Of a DNA stretch of 55,653 nt, positions 16,722 to 24,243 are shown one piece after another. The translations under genes were made by a program, and so were the position numbers. Under the pieces are notes generated by a model that saw nothing but the letters and a program-made list of their open reading frames with translations, did no database searches and was not told where the DNA came from. The DNA is from Allomuricauda sp. (GTDB lineage Bacteria; Bacteroidota; Bacteroidia; Flavobacteriales; Flavobacteriaceae): positions 1 to 55,653 of the forward strand of contig NZ_PABT01000030.1 of NCBI RefSeq assembly GCF_002699205.1. Direction: 5' to 3'. How positions within the stretch are numbered: the stretch's first letter is position 1; each line of letters begins with the position of its first letter.

Positions 16722-17096
16722 TTATTTTATGGATTTTAAAAAGGCCAAGGCCTCTGATTTTTTGACAAAGGAACGGGTGGGGACCGACTGGGCATGGGTC
16801 CAAAGATAAATGGAGCTGATCACATCGGTTACCGGGGGATCTGTCAAGAAGGCCAAGGCCTTAACCCATTGTGAACCCTCCAAGGCCAAATAGTCCCGGG
16901 CTGGTTTATTGACCCTTCTTACTTCACGAATATCACAGAGCACGGGCATTTCCCGGCCATTCTGGAGCATCATCCGGTCCCTAACGATAAGTTGCGCAGC
17001 CTTTAGGTCGATACAATGATCTTTTTTGTATATGATGTGCAGCAACTCATCGGTCATTAAATAAATGGCGTATTTGTTTTCATGTGATTTTTTCAT
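16722..17096 (-). CDS. SpoIIAA/STAS-like small protein (DUF7793-like)
   Basis: A 124-aa soluble protein. The pattern PVLCDIREVRRVNKPARDYLA, then WVKALAFLTDPPVTDVISS and PTRSFVKKSEALAFLK resembles the small SpoIIAA/STAS-like family found near regulators in Bacteroidota. No enzyme motif was seen. It is read divergently from the oxoamine synthase-GNAT gene and shares the 198-bp region that carries a tandem AraC-type operator. A role as protein-binding or sensory partner is inferred from fold likeness only. Confidence 0.55.
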   Translation of the reverse strand: MKKSHENKYAIYLMTDELLHIIYKKDHCIDLKAAQLIVRDRMMLQNGREMPVLCDIREVRRVNKPARDYLALEGSQWVKALAFLTDPPVTDVISSIYLWTHAQSVPTRSFVKKSEALAFLKSIK

Positions 17097-17186
17097 GTGG
17101 TGAAAACTGGTAAAACCTTGAATTTACAAAATTAATGGAACTCGATTCGGTCAATAGATTCATTACCATTAAATAAAGGTATTTGA

Positions 17187-17226
17187 CTTGACTTAAACGG
17201 AATAATGCTTGATTGAAACGGAGTAT
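17187..17226. promoter_or_regulatory. Tandem AraC-type operator upstream of the oxoamine synthase-GNAT gene
   Basis: CTTGACTTAAACGGAATAAT and CTTGATTGAAACGGAGTATA follow each other with the AAACGGA cores at 17195 and 17216, 21 bp apart. The array lies about 70 bp before the ATG at 17294 and is the twin of the site at 15680-15720. Regulator assignment is inferred. Confidence 0.65.
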
Positions 17227-17293
17227 ATCAGTATAGGATAGCATCTAATCTTACAAATGCCATTACTTTTTAGTACAATTTAAATCAAACAAA

Positions 17294-19699
17294 ATGGCAA
17301 AGATCAAACACCACAATTTTTTGAACACCGTACATGAGGTATTTACCGATGCAAAGAACGCCGGGGTACTGCACCTTTATGCAGGGGGAACATCCTTTTC
17401 GGGCAGGACCATTGAGGTAGAAGGGAAGGAACTGTACCACTTTGGTACTACGGGTTACTTGGGATTGGAACAGGATCCCAGATTAAAAAAGGCCGCCAAG
17501 GAGGCCATTGATAGCTATGGGACACAATTTCCCTTATCCAAATCCTATATTTCCAATCCGTTATATGAGGATTTGGAAAACTCGATTTCCGAAATGTATG
17601 GGTATCCCATTGTCATTACCAAAAACAGTACCCTTGGGCACTTAGGGGTCATTCCAAGTGGAGTGGATGATGAAGACGTGATCATTCTGGACCACCAGGT
17701 CCATTGGAGTGTACAGAACGCGGCCAAAATGCTAAAGACTCGGAGTGTGCCCATCGAGATGATTCGACATAACCAATTGGAGATGTTGGAGGACAAGATC
17801 AAAAAATACCAGCATTTCAAAGGGAGAATCTGGTACATGGCCGATGGCATTTATTCCATGTATGGAGACTATGCCCCAGTCAAAGAACTGATGGGGTTGG
17901 CAAAGAAATATCCACAGTTACATTTTTATTTTGATGACGTACATGGTATGAGTTGGGTGGGAAGGAATGGTACGGGATATGTGTTGGACCAATTGGGGGA
18001 ATTGCCCGAAAATGTATTGCTGTTCGGGACACTGAGCAAAACCTTTGGGGCCAGCGGGGCTGTTCTGGCCTGTTCCAATGCTTCCATGTACGAAAAGATT
18101 AAGACCTTTGGTGGGCCATTGACCTTCTCCGCCCAATTGGAACCTGCTTCGGTAGCTGCCGCCAGGGCCTCAGCACAAATCCATCTATCCCCAGAGATTT
18201 ATGGGTTACAACAAGAATTGAGGGAACGCATCGATTTTTTCAATGATTGCCTTTCGATAACGGATCTTCCCTTGATCGATATAAATGAATCACCAGTGTT
18301 CTATATCGGGACCGGTATGCCCAAAACCGGGTACAATTTTGTGAACCGTTTGATGGGGGAGGGCTTCTTTGTCAATCTCGGAATCTTTCCTGCGGTGCCT
18401 GTAAAGAATACAGGTGTAAGGATTACGATTTCAAGGCATAACCAAAAAAAGGAAATCAAAGCATTGGTGGAAGCTATGGAATATCATTTCCCAAAGGCAT
18501 TGGAAGATACGCAGACAGATGCCCATAGAGTATTCCACGCCTTTAAAATGGAACCAAGGAACCTAAGTGGCCCGAAGGTATTTTCTGAGCTTACCGTTGA
18601 AGTATTCGATACCATTGATCAAGTTGAAAAGGAAGAATGGAACCAAAGATTAGGTGGGCAAGGGGTCTATGATTGGGAGGGGCTGAAGTTTTTGGAGGAA
18701 GTGTTTCATGGCAATCCTAGGAAAGAACATAATTGGTTGTTTCGATATGTGGTCATTAAGGATACTGATGGGATACCCGTATTGATGACTTTTGTGACGC
18801 TTTCCCTTTGGAAGGATGATATGCTGGCCCAAGCACAAATTTCTGCTGCCATTGAGGAGGAAAGGAAAACCGATCCCTACCATTTGTCATCCATGGTCCT
18901 GTCCCTCGGTTGTCTATTCACGGAAGGAGATCACTTGTATTGGAATGCATCACATAGGTTGGGCATGGAGGCAAGGGACAAGCTATTGGAAACCTTGGAA
19001 AAACTGGAACTTCAGTTAGGGGCCAAGATGACCGTGTTACGGGACTTTGGTGAACATACGTCATGGAACGAATCGCTTTACGGTCAGGGATTTTTAAGGG
19101 TGCAGATGCCCAACGCCTGTTATGTTGTCTTGAACGAGGTGGATTGCATGGAAGATTATTTGCAAAGATTGTCCTCCAGAAACAGAAGACATTTTCGAAA
19201 GGATGTCCAGCCGTATCTCGATAAGACAAAGACCATGGTCCTGCCAGCACTATCAACCACTCAAATTGAACAGGTCAAATCCTTGTTCGGGGAAGTACAG
19301 TCCAGAAATTTGGGGCTCAATACCTTTTCCTTTCCGGACTCCCTGTTTGAAAAGATGAACGACAACCATTTGTGGGAGTTTATTGTCCTTTGTTCATTGG
19401 ATAAACCTGAAAAGATAGTGGGTGTAATGTTCTGCTATACCAATTTGAACCAGGTCTATGTGCCTGCCTTTGTGGGTATGGATTATGACGGTCTGGAAGA
19501 GTTTGCCATTTATCGCCAGTTGCTCTACCGGACCATTGAACGGGCCATTGGATTGGGCATTCCCAAAATCGATTTCGGGTTGACCGCAGCCTTTGAGAAA
19601 CGGAAACTCGGTGCAACGGTCGAGAAAAAATATGCCTATCTCCAGACCAATGACAATTTCATTTTGGAATTGCTCGGAATCATGGAAGGCCAGCATTAA
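17294..19699 (+). CDS. Bifunctional alpha-oxoamine synthase / GNAT acyltransferase
   Basis: An 801-aa fusion. Residues about 1-395 are a PLP-dependent alpha-oxoamine synthase-like fold (serine palmitoyltransferase, AONS, KBL group): DDVHG (Asp214-His217) in place of DEAHS, and the PLP lysine in GTLSKTFGASG (Lys249). Such enzymes condense an amino acid with an acyl-CoA. Residues about 430-800 look like a GNAT-type N-acyltransferase (GVMFCYTNLNQVYVPAFVG, then a C-terminal FGLTAAFEKRKLGA motif). Together they could make and N-acylate an amino lipid, for example a sphingolipid- or sulfonolipid-like product. Length is that of a known Bacteroidota fusion family. A tandem AraC operator lies upstream. 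The product is unknown. Confidence 0.75.
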   Translation: MAKIKHHNFLNTVHEVFTDAKNAGVLHLYAGGTSFSGRTIEVEGKELYHFGTTGYLGLEQDPRLKKAAKEAIDSYGTQFPLSKSYISNPLYEDLENSISEMYGYPIVITKNSTLGHLGVIPSGVDDEDVIILDHQVHWSVQNAAKMLKTRSVPIEMIRHNQLEMLEDKIKKYQHFKGRIWYMADGIYSMYGDYAPVKELMGLAKKYPQLHFYFDDVHGMSWVGRNGTGYVLDQLGELPENVLLFGTLSKTFGASGAVLACSNASMYEKIKTFGGPLTFSAQLEPASVAAARASAQIHLSPEIYGLQQELRERIDFFNDCLSITDLPLIDINESPVFYIGTGMPKTGYNFVNRLMGEGFFVNLGIFPAVPVKNTGVRITISRHNQKKEIKALVEAMEYHFPKALEDTQTDAHRVFHAFKMEPRNLSGPKVFSELTVEVFDTIDQVEKEEWNQRLGGQGVYDWEGLKFLEEVFHGNPRKEHNWLFRYVVIKDTDGIPVLMTFVTLSLWKDDMLAQAQISAAIEEERKTDPYHLSSMVLSLGCLFTEGDHLYWNASHRLGMEARDKLLETLEKLELQLGAKMTVLRDFGEHTSWNESLYGQGFLRVQMPNACYVVLNEVDCMEDYLQRLSSRNRRHFRKDVQPYLDKTKTMVLPALSTTQIEQVKSLFGEVQSRNLGLNTFSFPDSLFEKMNDNHLWEFIVLCSLDKPEKIVGVMFCYTNLNQVYVPAFVGMDYDGLEEFAIYRQLLYRTIERAIGLGIPKIDFGLTAAFEKRKLGATVEKKYAYLQTNDNFILELLGIMEGQH

Positions 19700-19711
19700 T
19701 GGAGAATCGTC

Positions 19712-20551
19712 ATGAAATACCAAAAGCTGCTATCGGAATTTGAAGGCCAATTGGATGCTTTGGAAAGCGGGAACGGGGATATCCTATTCAAAGCTGAAAA
19801 AGGTATCGTTCTCGTTGAGAAAAGTATCCGTAAACTCCAAAAACAGATTACCGGCAAGACCTTTGAGACCCAAGCGGACGAAATCTACTTCTTCAAGCAC
19901 GTCAAGCCTCAAATCTTTAGCAAGCTGATCTATTATGTCAAATTGTTCAATATCGAGAGCAAGCGGCCTAGGGGAAACGATGCAGCACAAATTAAGTACC
20001 TTCAACTTCAGATTGATAAGTTCCAGACCTTCTTCAATGATAATCTGGAGTTTTATAATTATTACCGTCGTGGGGCAATGTCCCTGGATGAACAATATTT
20101 TGTCCGGGGGAACCGAGACCTTAGGCTACCCCTTGAATCCTTCCACTTTTTGATCGATGACCAGTTCTCCACCTGTCAGGATGGTACCGTGGCAACGATC
20201 ATGGCCTATGATATGCTCATTGTTTACCTAAGAAAGGAGGTGGATGACCTACAAAACAATTTAGAACCCCAAAAGACCATGACTATGGAAAAACCTTCAA
20301 AACTGTTCTGGACCGGCAACAAGACCGATCTGATCGAACTTTTATATGCACTCCAATCCAGCAAATGCATCAATAGCGGTACCACGGACATCAAGGAGTT
20401 GGCCTCGCATTTTGAACATTTTTACAATGTGGACCTTGGTAACTACTACCATACCTTTATTGATATTAGGTCCCGAAAGGGAAGTAGGACCCGGTTCTTG
20501 GACAAACTTATTGAAATGCTCCAACAGCGCATGGAATCACTGGATGAATGA
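19712..20551 (+). CDS. rteC: RteC-domain protein (conjugative element excision/transfer regulator)
   Basis: A 279-aa protein matching RteC of Bacteroides conjugative transposons such as CTnDOT, where RteC activates excision genes. The helical N-terminal domain (about residues 1-190) has the RteC pattern EIYFFKHVKPQIFSKLIYYVKLFN and SLDEQYFVRGN, and the C-terminal 80 residues hold a winged-helix-like DNA-binding part (ALQSSKCINSGTTDIKELAS, GNYYHTFIDIRSRKGSRT). It starts 12 bp after the oxoamine synthase gene. A perfect 26-bp palindrome begins 10 bp after its stop. It marks the left boundary of clear mobile-element backbone. Confidence 0.85.
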   Translation: MKYQKLLSEFEGQLDALESGNGDILFKAEKGIVLVEKSIRKLQKQITGKTFETQADEIYFFKHVKPQIFSKLIYYVKLFNIESKRPRGNDAAQIKYLQLQIDKFQTFFNDNLEFYNYYRRGAMSLDEQYFVRGNRDLRLPLESFHFLIDDQFSTCQDGTVATIMAYDMLIVYLRKEVDDLQNNLEPQKTMTMEKPSKLFWTGNKTDLIELLYALQSSKCINSGTTDIKELASHFEHFYNVDLGNYYHTFIDIRSRKGSRTRFLDKLIEMLQQRMESLDE

Positions 20552-20561
20552 GCCTTTGTTT

Positions 20562-20725
20562 TTCCCAAGTTGGTACCAACTTGGGAATTTTGGTATTCGG
20601 AGGTTCTGGCTTCCCATTTTTCCAATTTTCAGGAAGTTTTTTGAGCTCCCAAAGCCCAATCGAAAACAGACGGCACCATATTTTATGAAATAAAAATCGT
20701 TCCCAAGTTGGTACCAACTTGGGAA
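20562..20725. repeat. Two identical 26-bp perfect palindromes, 138 bp apart
   Basis: TTCCCAAGTTGGT followed by its exact complement ACCAACTTGGGAA occurs at 20562-20587 and again at 20700-20725. The copies are identical and each is followed by a short T-run. They flank a 112-bp non-coding segment between rteC and the HTH_17 gene. Options are binding sites of a dimeric regulator, tandem transcription terminators, or recombination/transfer sites; none is proven. Confidence 0.8.
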
Positions 20726-20834
20726 GTTTTTCCAAAAAGGTTTTTCAGTTTTGCCCTGAAAGTCAAATCAGTGGATGGGCCACTAAATGACCTAAAAATC
20801 ATGCAGCGGCCCTTCCTTTTAAAAACAAAAAAAC

Positions 20835-21113
20835 ATGGGAGCTACCATCATTACCACCGAAGATCTCATGGAGTTCAAAGTGGAACTCTTGGAAGACATC
20901 AAAGCATTATTGAAGGACCAAAGTGGACAACAGGGCAAAAAATGGCTCAAATCCAATGAGGTGCGCGACCTTTTGGGCATATCGCCGGGAACGCTCCAGA
21001 ACCTCAGAATCAATGGGACCCTGCCCTATACCAAGATGGGAGGGGTGCTATACTACGAATACCATGAGATCATGGAAGTGCTGGAACAGAACAAGGTCCA
21101 TAACCGAATTTAG
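20835..21113 (+). CDS. Helix-turn-helix (HTH_17/excisionase-like) protein
   Basis: A 92-aa protein whose C-terminal half is an excisionase/MerR-like HTH: KWLKSNEVRDLLGISPGTLQ, NLRINGTLPYTKMGG and VLYYEYHEIMEVLEQ. The N-terminal 35 residues form an amphipathic helix. Such genes accompany integrative elements of Bacteroidota and act as excision or plasmid-copy regulators. It lies between the twin palindromes and a replication-like gene, and its stop at 21113 almost touches the next start (GTG 21115). Confidence 0.8.
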   Translation: MGATIITTEDLMEFKVELLEDIKALLKDQSGQQGKKWLKSNEVRDLLGISPGTLQNLRINGTLPYTKMGGVLYYEYHEIMEVLEQNKVHNRI

Positions 21114-21114
21114 G

Positions 21115-21654
21115 GTGGAGGACGTCAATTATATCAAACACCTGAACGGGGTGTTTGCACAGTTTGCCAAGGACAACCGTTTGAACCCGACCCATATCAG
21201 TTTGTATATCGGGCTCTTCCAATTGTGGAACCAAAATTATTTCGTGGCCGACTTCTATATCAGTAGGGAAGAGGCCATGGCCTATGCCAAGATCGGGTCC
21301 AAATCGACCTATCACCGATGCATCCACGAGCTCAGTCATTGGAACTATATCCTATATTCCCCATCCCATAATCCCTACAAGGGCAGCCGAATCAAGATGT
21401 TCGATTTTGGGACAAGTTCTGGACAAGTAGTGGACCGGCACAGTACCAAAATCGGGACAAGCGGTGGACAAGCGTTGGTACCTATAAACAAACAAATACA
21501 AACAATAAAAAACAATACAAACGGTGAGAAACGGAAAAAAATAAAAATGGAAGAGTTCCAGGTTGATGAAAACAATGCCAAACACACCCCCACTGTCCCA
21601 TATCGGGACAACCTCATGACCAGCAAGCACAAAGACTACAACCAACCTTTGTGA
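21115..21654 (+). CDS. Winged-helix replication-like protein
   Basis: A 179-aa protein, start taken as GTG 21115 directly after the previous stop; sequence before it in this frame is out-of-frame HTH gene. The N-terminal ~110 residues (LNPTHISLYIGLFQLWNQNY, ISREEAMAYAKIGSKSTYHR, IHELSHWNYILYSPS) resemble the winged-helix domain of small replication or DnaD-like proteins of Bacteroidota elements. The C-terminal part is low in complexity and charged. It overlaps the DnaC-like gene by 4 nt (GTGA). Phased 11-bp repeats lie inside it. A role in replication initiation or primosome loading is inferred from position. Confidence 0.55.
   Translation: MEDVNYIKHLNGVFAQFAKDNRLNPTHISLYIGLFQLWNQNYFVADFYISREEAMAYAKIGSKSTYHRCIHELSHWNYILYSPSHNPYKGSRIKMFDFGTSSGQVVDRHSTKIGTSGGQALVPINKQIQTIKNNTNGEKRKKIKMEEFQVDENNAKHTPTVPYRDNLMTSKHKDYNQPL
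21410..21482 (+). repeat. Two arrays of 11-bp phased GGACAAG repeats (iteron-like)
   Basis: GGACAAG recurs at 21410, 21421 and (as GGACCGG) 21432, then again at 21455, 21466 and (as GGTACC) 21477, with exactly 11-bp steps in each array. An 11-bp step keeps the units on one face of the helix and does not fit the 3-bp codon period, so it is not a simple protein repeat. Position inside a replication-like gene recalls iterons of plasmid origins. Confidence 0.45.
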
Positions 21655-22313
21655 AATACCATGCCCCACATATCATCACCGAAGGAGCGGTCCAATATCC
21701 ATTGGGCACCCTCAACGGCAGGGAAATCCATTACGATTTTGAGAAAATCCTCATTTATCTCGATGCCAAAGGCAAGCTCCTGTTCGGCAAAAAGTTCAAG
21801 ATTCACAGGGAAGATCGGGAAATCCTTTACAAACTTTGTCTCTACTTTATCCAAGACAAGGCCCGTTGTGCACAATTGGGCATCGACACCAATAAGGGCC
21901 TCCTTCTCTCTGGACCCGTGGGCTGTGGCAAAACCAGCCTTATGAAATTGCTAAAAAACATTGTCCCCCACCAAAGGCCATATGAGGTCATCCCTTGCAG
22001 GAATATCATCTTCGGCTTTAACCATATCGGTTATAAAATCATAGAGGACTATGGCAATTCCCATTTCTTCTGTTTTGACGACCTCGGCGTTGAACCCGCC
22101 GGACGGCACTTCGGACAAGACTGCAATGTCATGGGCGAAATATTGCTTTCCCGCCACGAACTCTTCATTAATGACAAACGCAAGACCCATGCGACCACCA
22201 ACCTCAATGCACAAGAACTGGAGGAACGTTATGGTTCCCGTGTTCGGTCGAGGATGCGTGAGCTTTTTAATTTGGTAGGATTTGGAATGGGTTGCAAGGA
22301 CAAGAGAGGATAA
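21651..22313 (+). CDS. DnaC/IstB-like AAA+ ATPase
   Basis: A 220-aa ATPase with Walker A LLLSGPVGCGKTSL (about residues 84-97), Walker B FFCFDDLG (about 137-144) and a sensor-like THATTNLNAQELEERYG followed by arginine-rich SRVRSRMRELFN, as in DnaC-type helicase loaders. Start is GTG 21651, overlapping the previous stop by 4 nt. With the winged-helix gene upstream it forms a replication-like pair in the mobile element. It is not IstB of the IS21 copy, which is 21 kb away and of different context. Confidence 0.75.
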   Translation: MKYHAPHIITEGAVQYPLGTLNGREIHYDFEKILIYLDAKGKLLFGKKFKIHREDREILYKLCLYFIQDKARCAQLGIDTNKGLLLSGPVGCGKTSLMKLLKNIVPHQRPYEVIPCRNIIFGFNHIGYKIIEDYGNSHFFCFDDLGVEPAGRHFGQDCNVMGEILLSRHELFINDKRKTHATTNLNAQELEERYGSRVRSRMRELFNLVGFGMGCKDKRG

Positions 22314-22405
22314 TCCTACTTTTATTTTTTTAGTTAAAGAAATCTGTAAGAGATTATTTAAGAAATTCCTTAAGTTTAAAGGTTAAAGTAATCATCGATT
22401 GGGTC

Positions 22406-24205
22406 ATGGACCAAGTTGTCCCAATTCATGGGCTTTCTTATAAAAGTAGACCATATATGGAATTATCGGGAAGGATAGTAATAACTTTTGACGACGTATT
22501 GCCAGGGGAAAAACCGCTGAGCCTTGATGAATATCTTGACGGTATCAGTAAAGAAATGCTAATTAAGTTCAGTTCCTTTATTCTTGGATTTTCCAGAAAT
22601 TCTGAATTCGAAAACCCATCCGCATTTTTAAGGATGTATTTTTCAAAAGAGAACAAAGATTTTGCAAATGAAGTTTTTGAAAATCTATCTTCCTTCGCCA
22701 AAGAATCAGAATATGGAATAGCTACCTATAGCTTTCCCTATATAGTGAGTAGCCTCTCTTTTTTTGAGTATGCCCATGATAAGGATTATGGGGAAACCAA
22801 GTCCTTTTCCAATCCAGAGATGGAAATAAAAATATTCAAGGCCTATCTGCTTTTGAACAAGTTCAATACGACAGATAGGACCCCAATTTTGAATGAAAGT
22901 ACAAAGCATTTAAAAGGTGAAATTTCCAAATATCCAGTTGCATACATTATTGGCCTTCTCCTCAATAATTCCGATTTTTCAAATTATGAAATCCGAAAGG
23001 TTTTTGTGACCCAAACCATAAGGGCAATCTCTTTTTTTGAGTTCTTGGCCAAGACACCTGAGGCCCATGAGTTGTTGGAAGCATTCTTTAATGAATATGG
23101 GATTTCCTCATACCAGGATTATATAAGGGGGCTTTTGCCTATAAAGATTTCCGTTCTTTATAAAGACAAGGAAGCCCACACAGATATCGTGATACCCGAT
23201 GGAGAGCATAAAATGGAAAGTATTGCCTTCCTGGAAAAGTTTTCAATTCCGGAATCCCAACTGCTTGGGGATTTTGATTTTAAAAATTTACGATCGACGC
23301 CGATTTACCGTGTCGATGAAAATACTTTTCGGCTGACATACCCACTTTTTGTCCTTGAATTGATCGGTAATGGACTGTACTTTAAATTCAAAGCGATCAA
23401 TGACCAACTGCCCAAAGACGAAAAAGTCACCAATTTATATGGTTTAAAAACCTATGAGTTTTCAGAAAAGTATATACTTCATACGTTATTGAAGGAATAT
23501 TATGGAAATAGATATTTTCAGAAAACAGGGGATGAACTTGATGCCAATTATGATGCCGCGCCAGATTATTATGTTAGGAACGGAAAACGAATATTTATGT
23601 TTGAATCCAAGGATATCCTGATCAATGCAGCTGTAAAACAATCTTCCGATTTCAATGTCATTGACCGGGAATTGTCTTTAAAGTTATTGCAAAACGAAAA
23701 AGGAAAGCCCAAGGCGGTTCTGCAATTGATCAATAATGTGCGAAAGATTTTATCCGGCACCCTGGAGTTTGATTCGGGCTTCAACCCTAAAAATGCCATT
23801 GTTCACCCCATTTTGGTCTTACATTATAGAATATTTAATACAGCTGGACTGAATAAATGGGTGAACTTTTGGTTCCGGGAAGAACTCGCAAAACTTTCCA
23901 AGGAAGGTTTCGATACTTCCAACATTAGACCTTTGGTACTCATCGACATCGATACATTAATTTATAATAAAGATGTTTTCAAGCATAAAAAACTATCTTT
24001 TGAAGATGTTTTGATCGATTATCAAGATAACTACATTGATTTTTCGGTCCGAGGACGAAAATACAATTCCAGGGAAGCGGCTATCCAGGCTCAAAAAAAT
24101 TCATTGATACCCTTTGGTGAGTTCTTGGACGCCTTGGTGGATTCAAAAGGGATGCGTTCCGTTCCAGAGGAGTTTATCGAGAAGGCATATAGCATGTTCG
24201 ATTAA
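22406..24205 (+). CDS. Putative PD-(D/E)XK nuclease protein, first gene of a four-gene cassette
   Basis: A 599-aa protein not recognised as a whole. The C-terminal third contains a probable PD-(D/E)XK core: APDYYV (Asp387), then RIFMFESKD (Glu400-x-Lys402), followed by an IDREL and a QLINNVRKIL helix, as in restriction-type nucleases. The N-terminal ~370 residues are mostly helical and without known motif; they might recognise a target. No signal or membrane segment. Four plus-strand genes follow in close order (gaps 38, 22 and 3 bp) between a DnaC-like gene and traE, and all are more AT-rich than the flanking genes, which suggests separate acquisition. Nuclease function is inferred. Confidence 0.55.
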   Translation: MDQVVPIHGLSYKSRPYMELSGRIVITFDDVLPGEKPLSLDEYLDGISKEMLIKFSSFILGFSRNSEFENPSAFLRMYFSKENKDFANEVFENLSSFAKESEYGIATYSFPYIVSSLSFFEYAHDKDYGETKSFSNPEMEIKIFKAYLLLNKFNTTDRTPILNESTKHLKGEISKYPVAYIIGLLLNNSDFSNYEIRKVFVTQTIRAISFFEFLAKTPEAHELLEAFFNEYGISSYQDYIRGLLPIKISVLYKDKEAHTDIVIPDGEHKMESIAFLEKFSIPESQLLGDFDFKNLRSTPIYRVDENTFRLTYPLFVLELIGNGLYFKFKAINDQLPKDEKVTNLYGLKTYEFSEKYILHTLLKEYYGNRYFQKTGDELDANYDAAPDYYVRNGKRIFMFESKDILINAAVKQSSDFNVIDRELSLKLLQNEKGKPKAVLQLINNVRKILSGTLEFDSGFNPKNAIVHPILVLHYRIFNTAGLNKWVNFWFREELAKLSKEGFDTSNIRPLVLIDIDTLIYNKDVFKHKKLSFEDVLIDYQDNYIDFSVRGRKYNSREAAIQAQKNSLIPFGEFLDALVDSKGMRSVPEEFIEKAYSMFD

Positions 24206-24243
24206 GCTATTAAAATAAATACAAATATTCTTGTCCTCCGACT

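Noticed and set aside
21410..21482. CRISPR-like array
   Set aside because: Units are 7-11 bp without spacers of constant length; no cas genes are present anywhere in the window.
21651..22313. IstB of an IS21 element
   Set aside because: The ATPase lies beside a winged-helix gene and not beside istA, has no terminal repeats nearby, and reads better as a DnaC-like loader.
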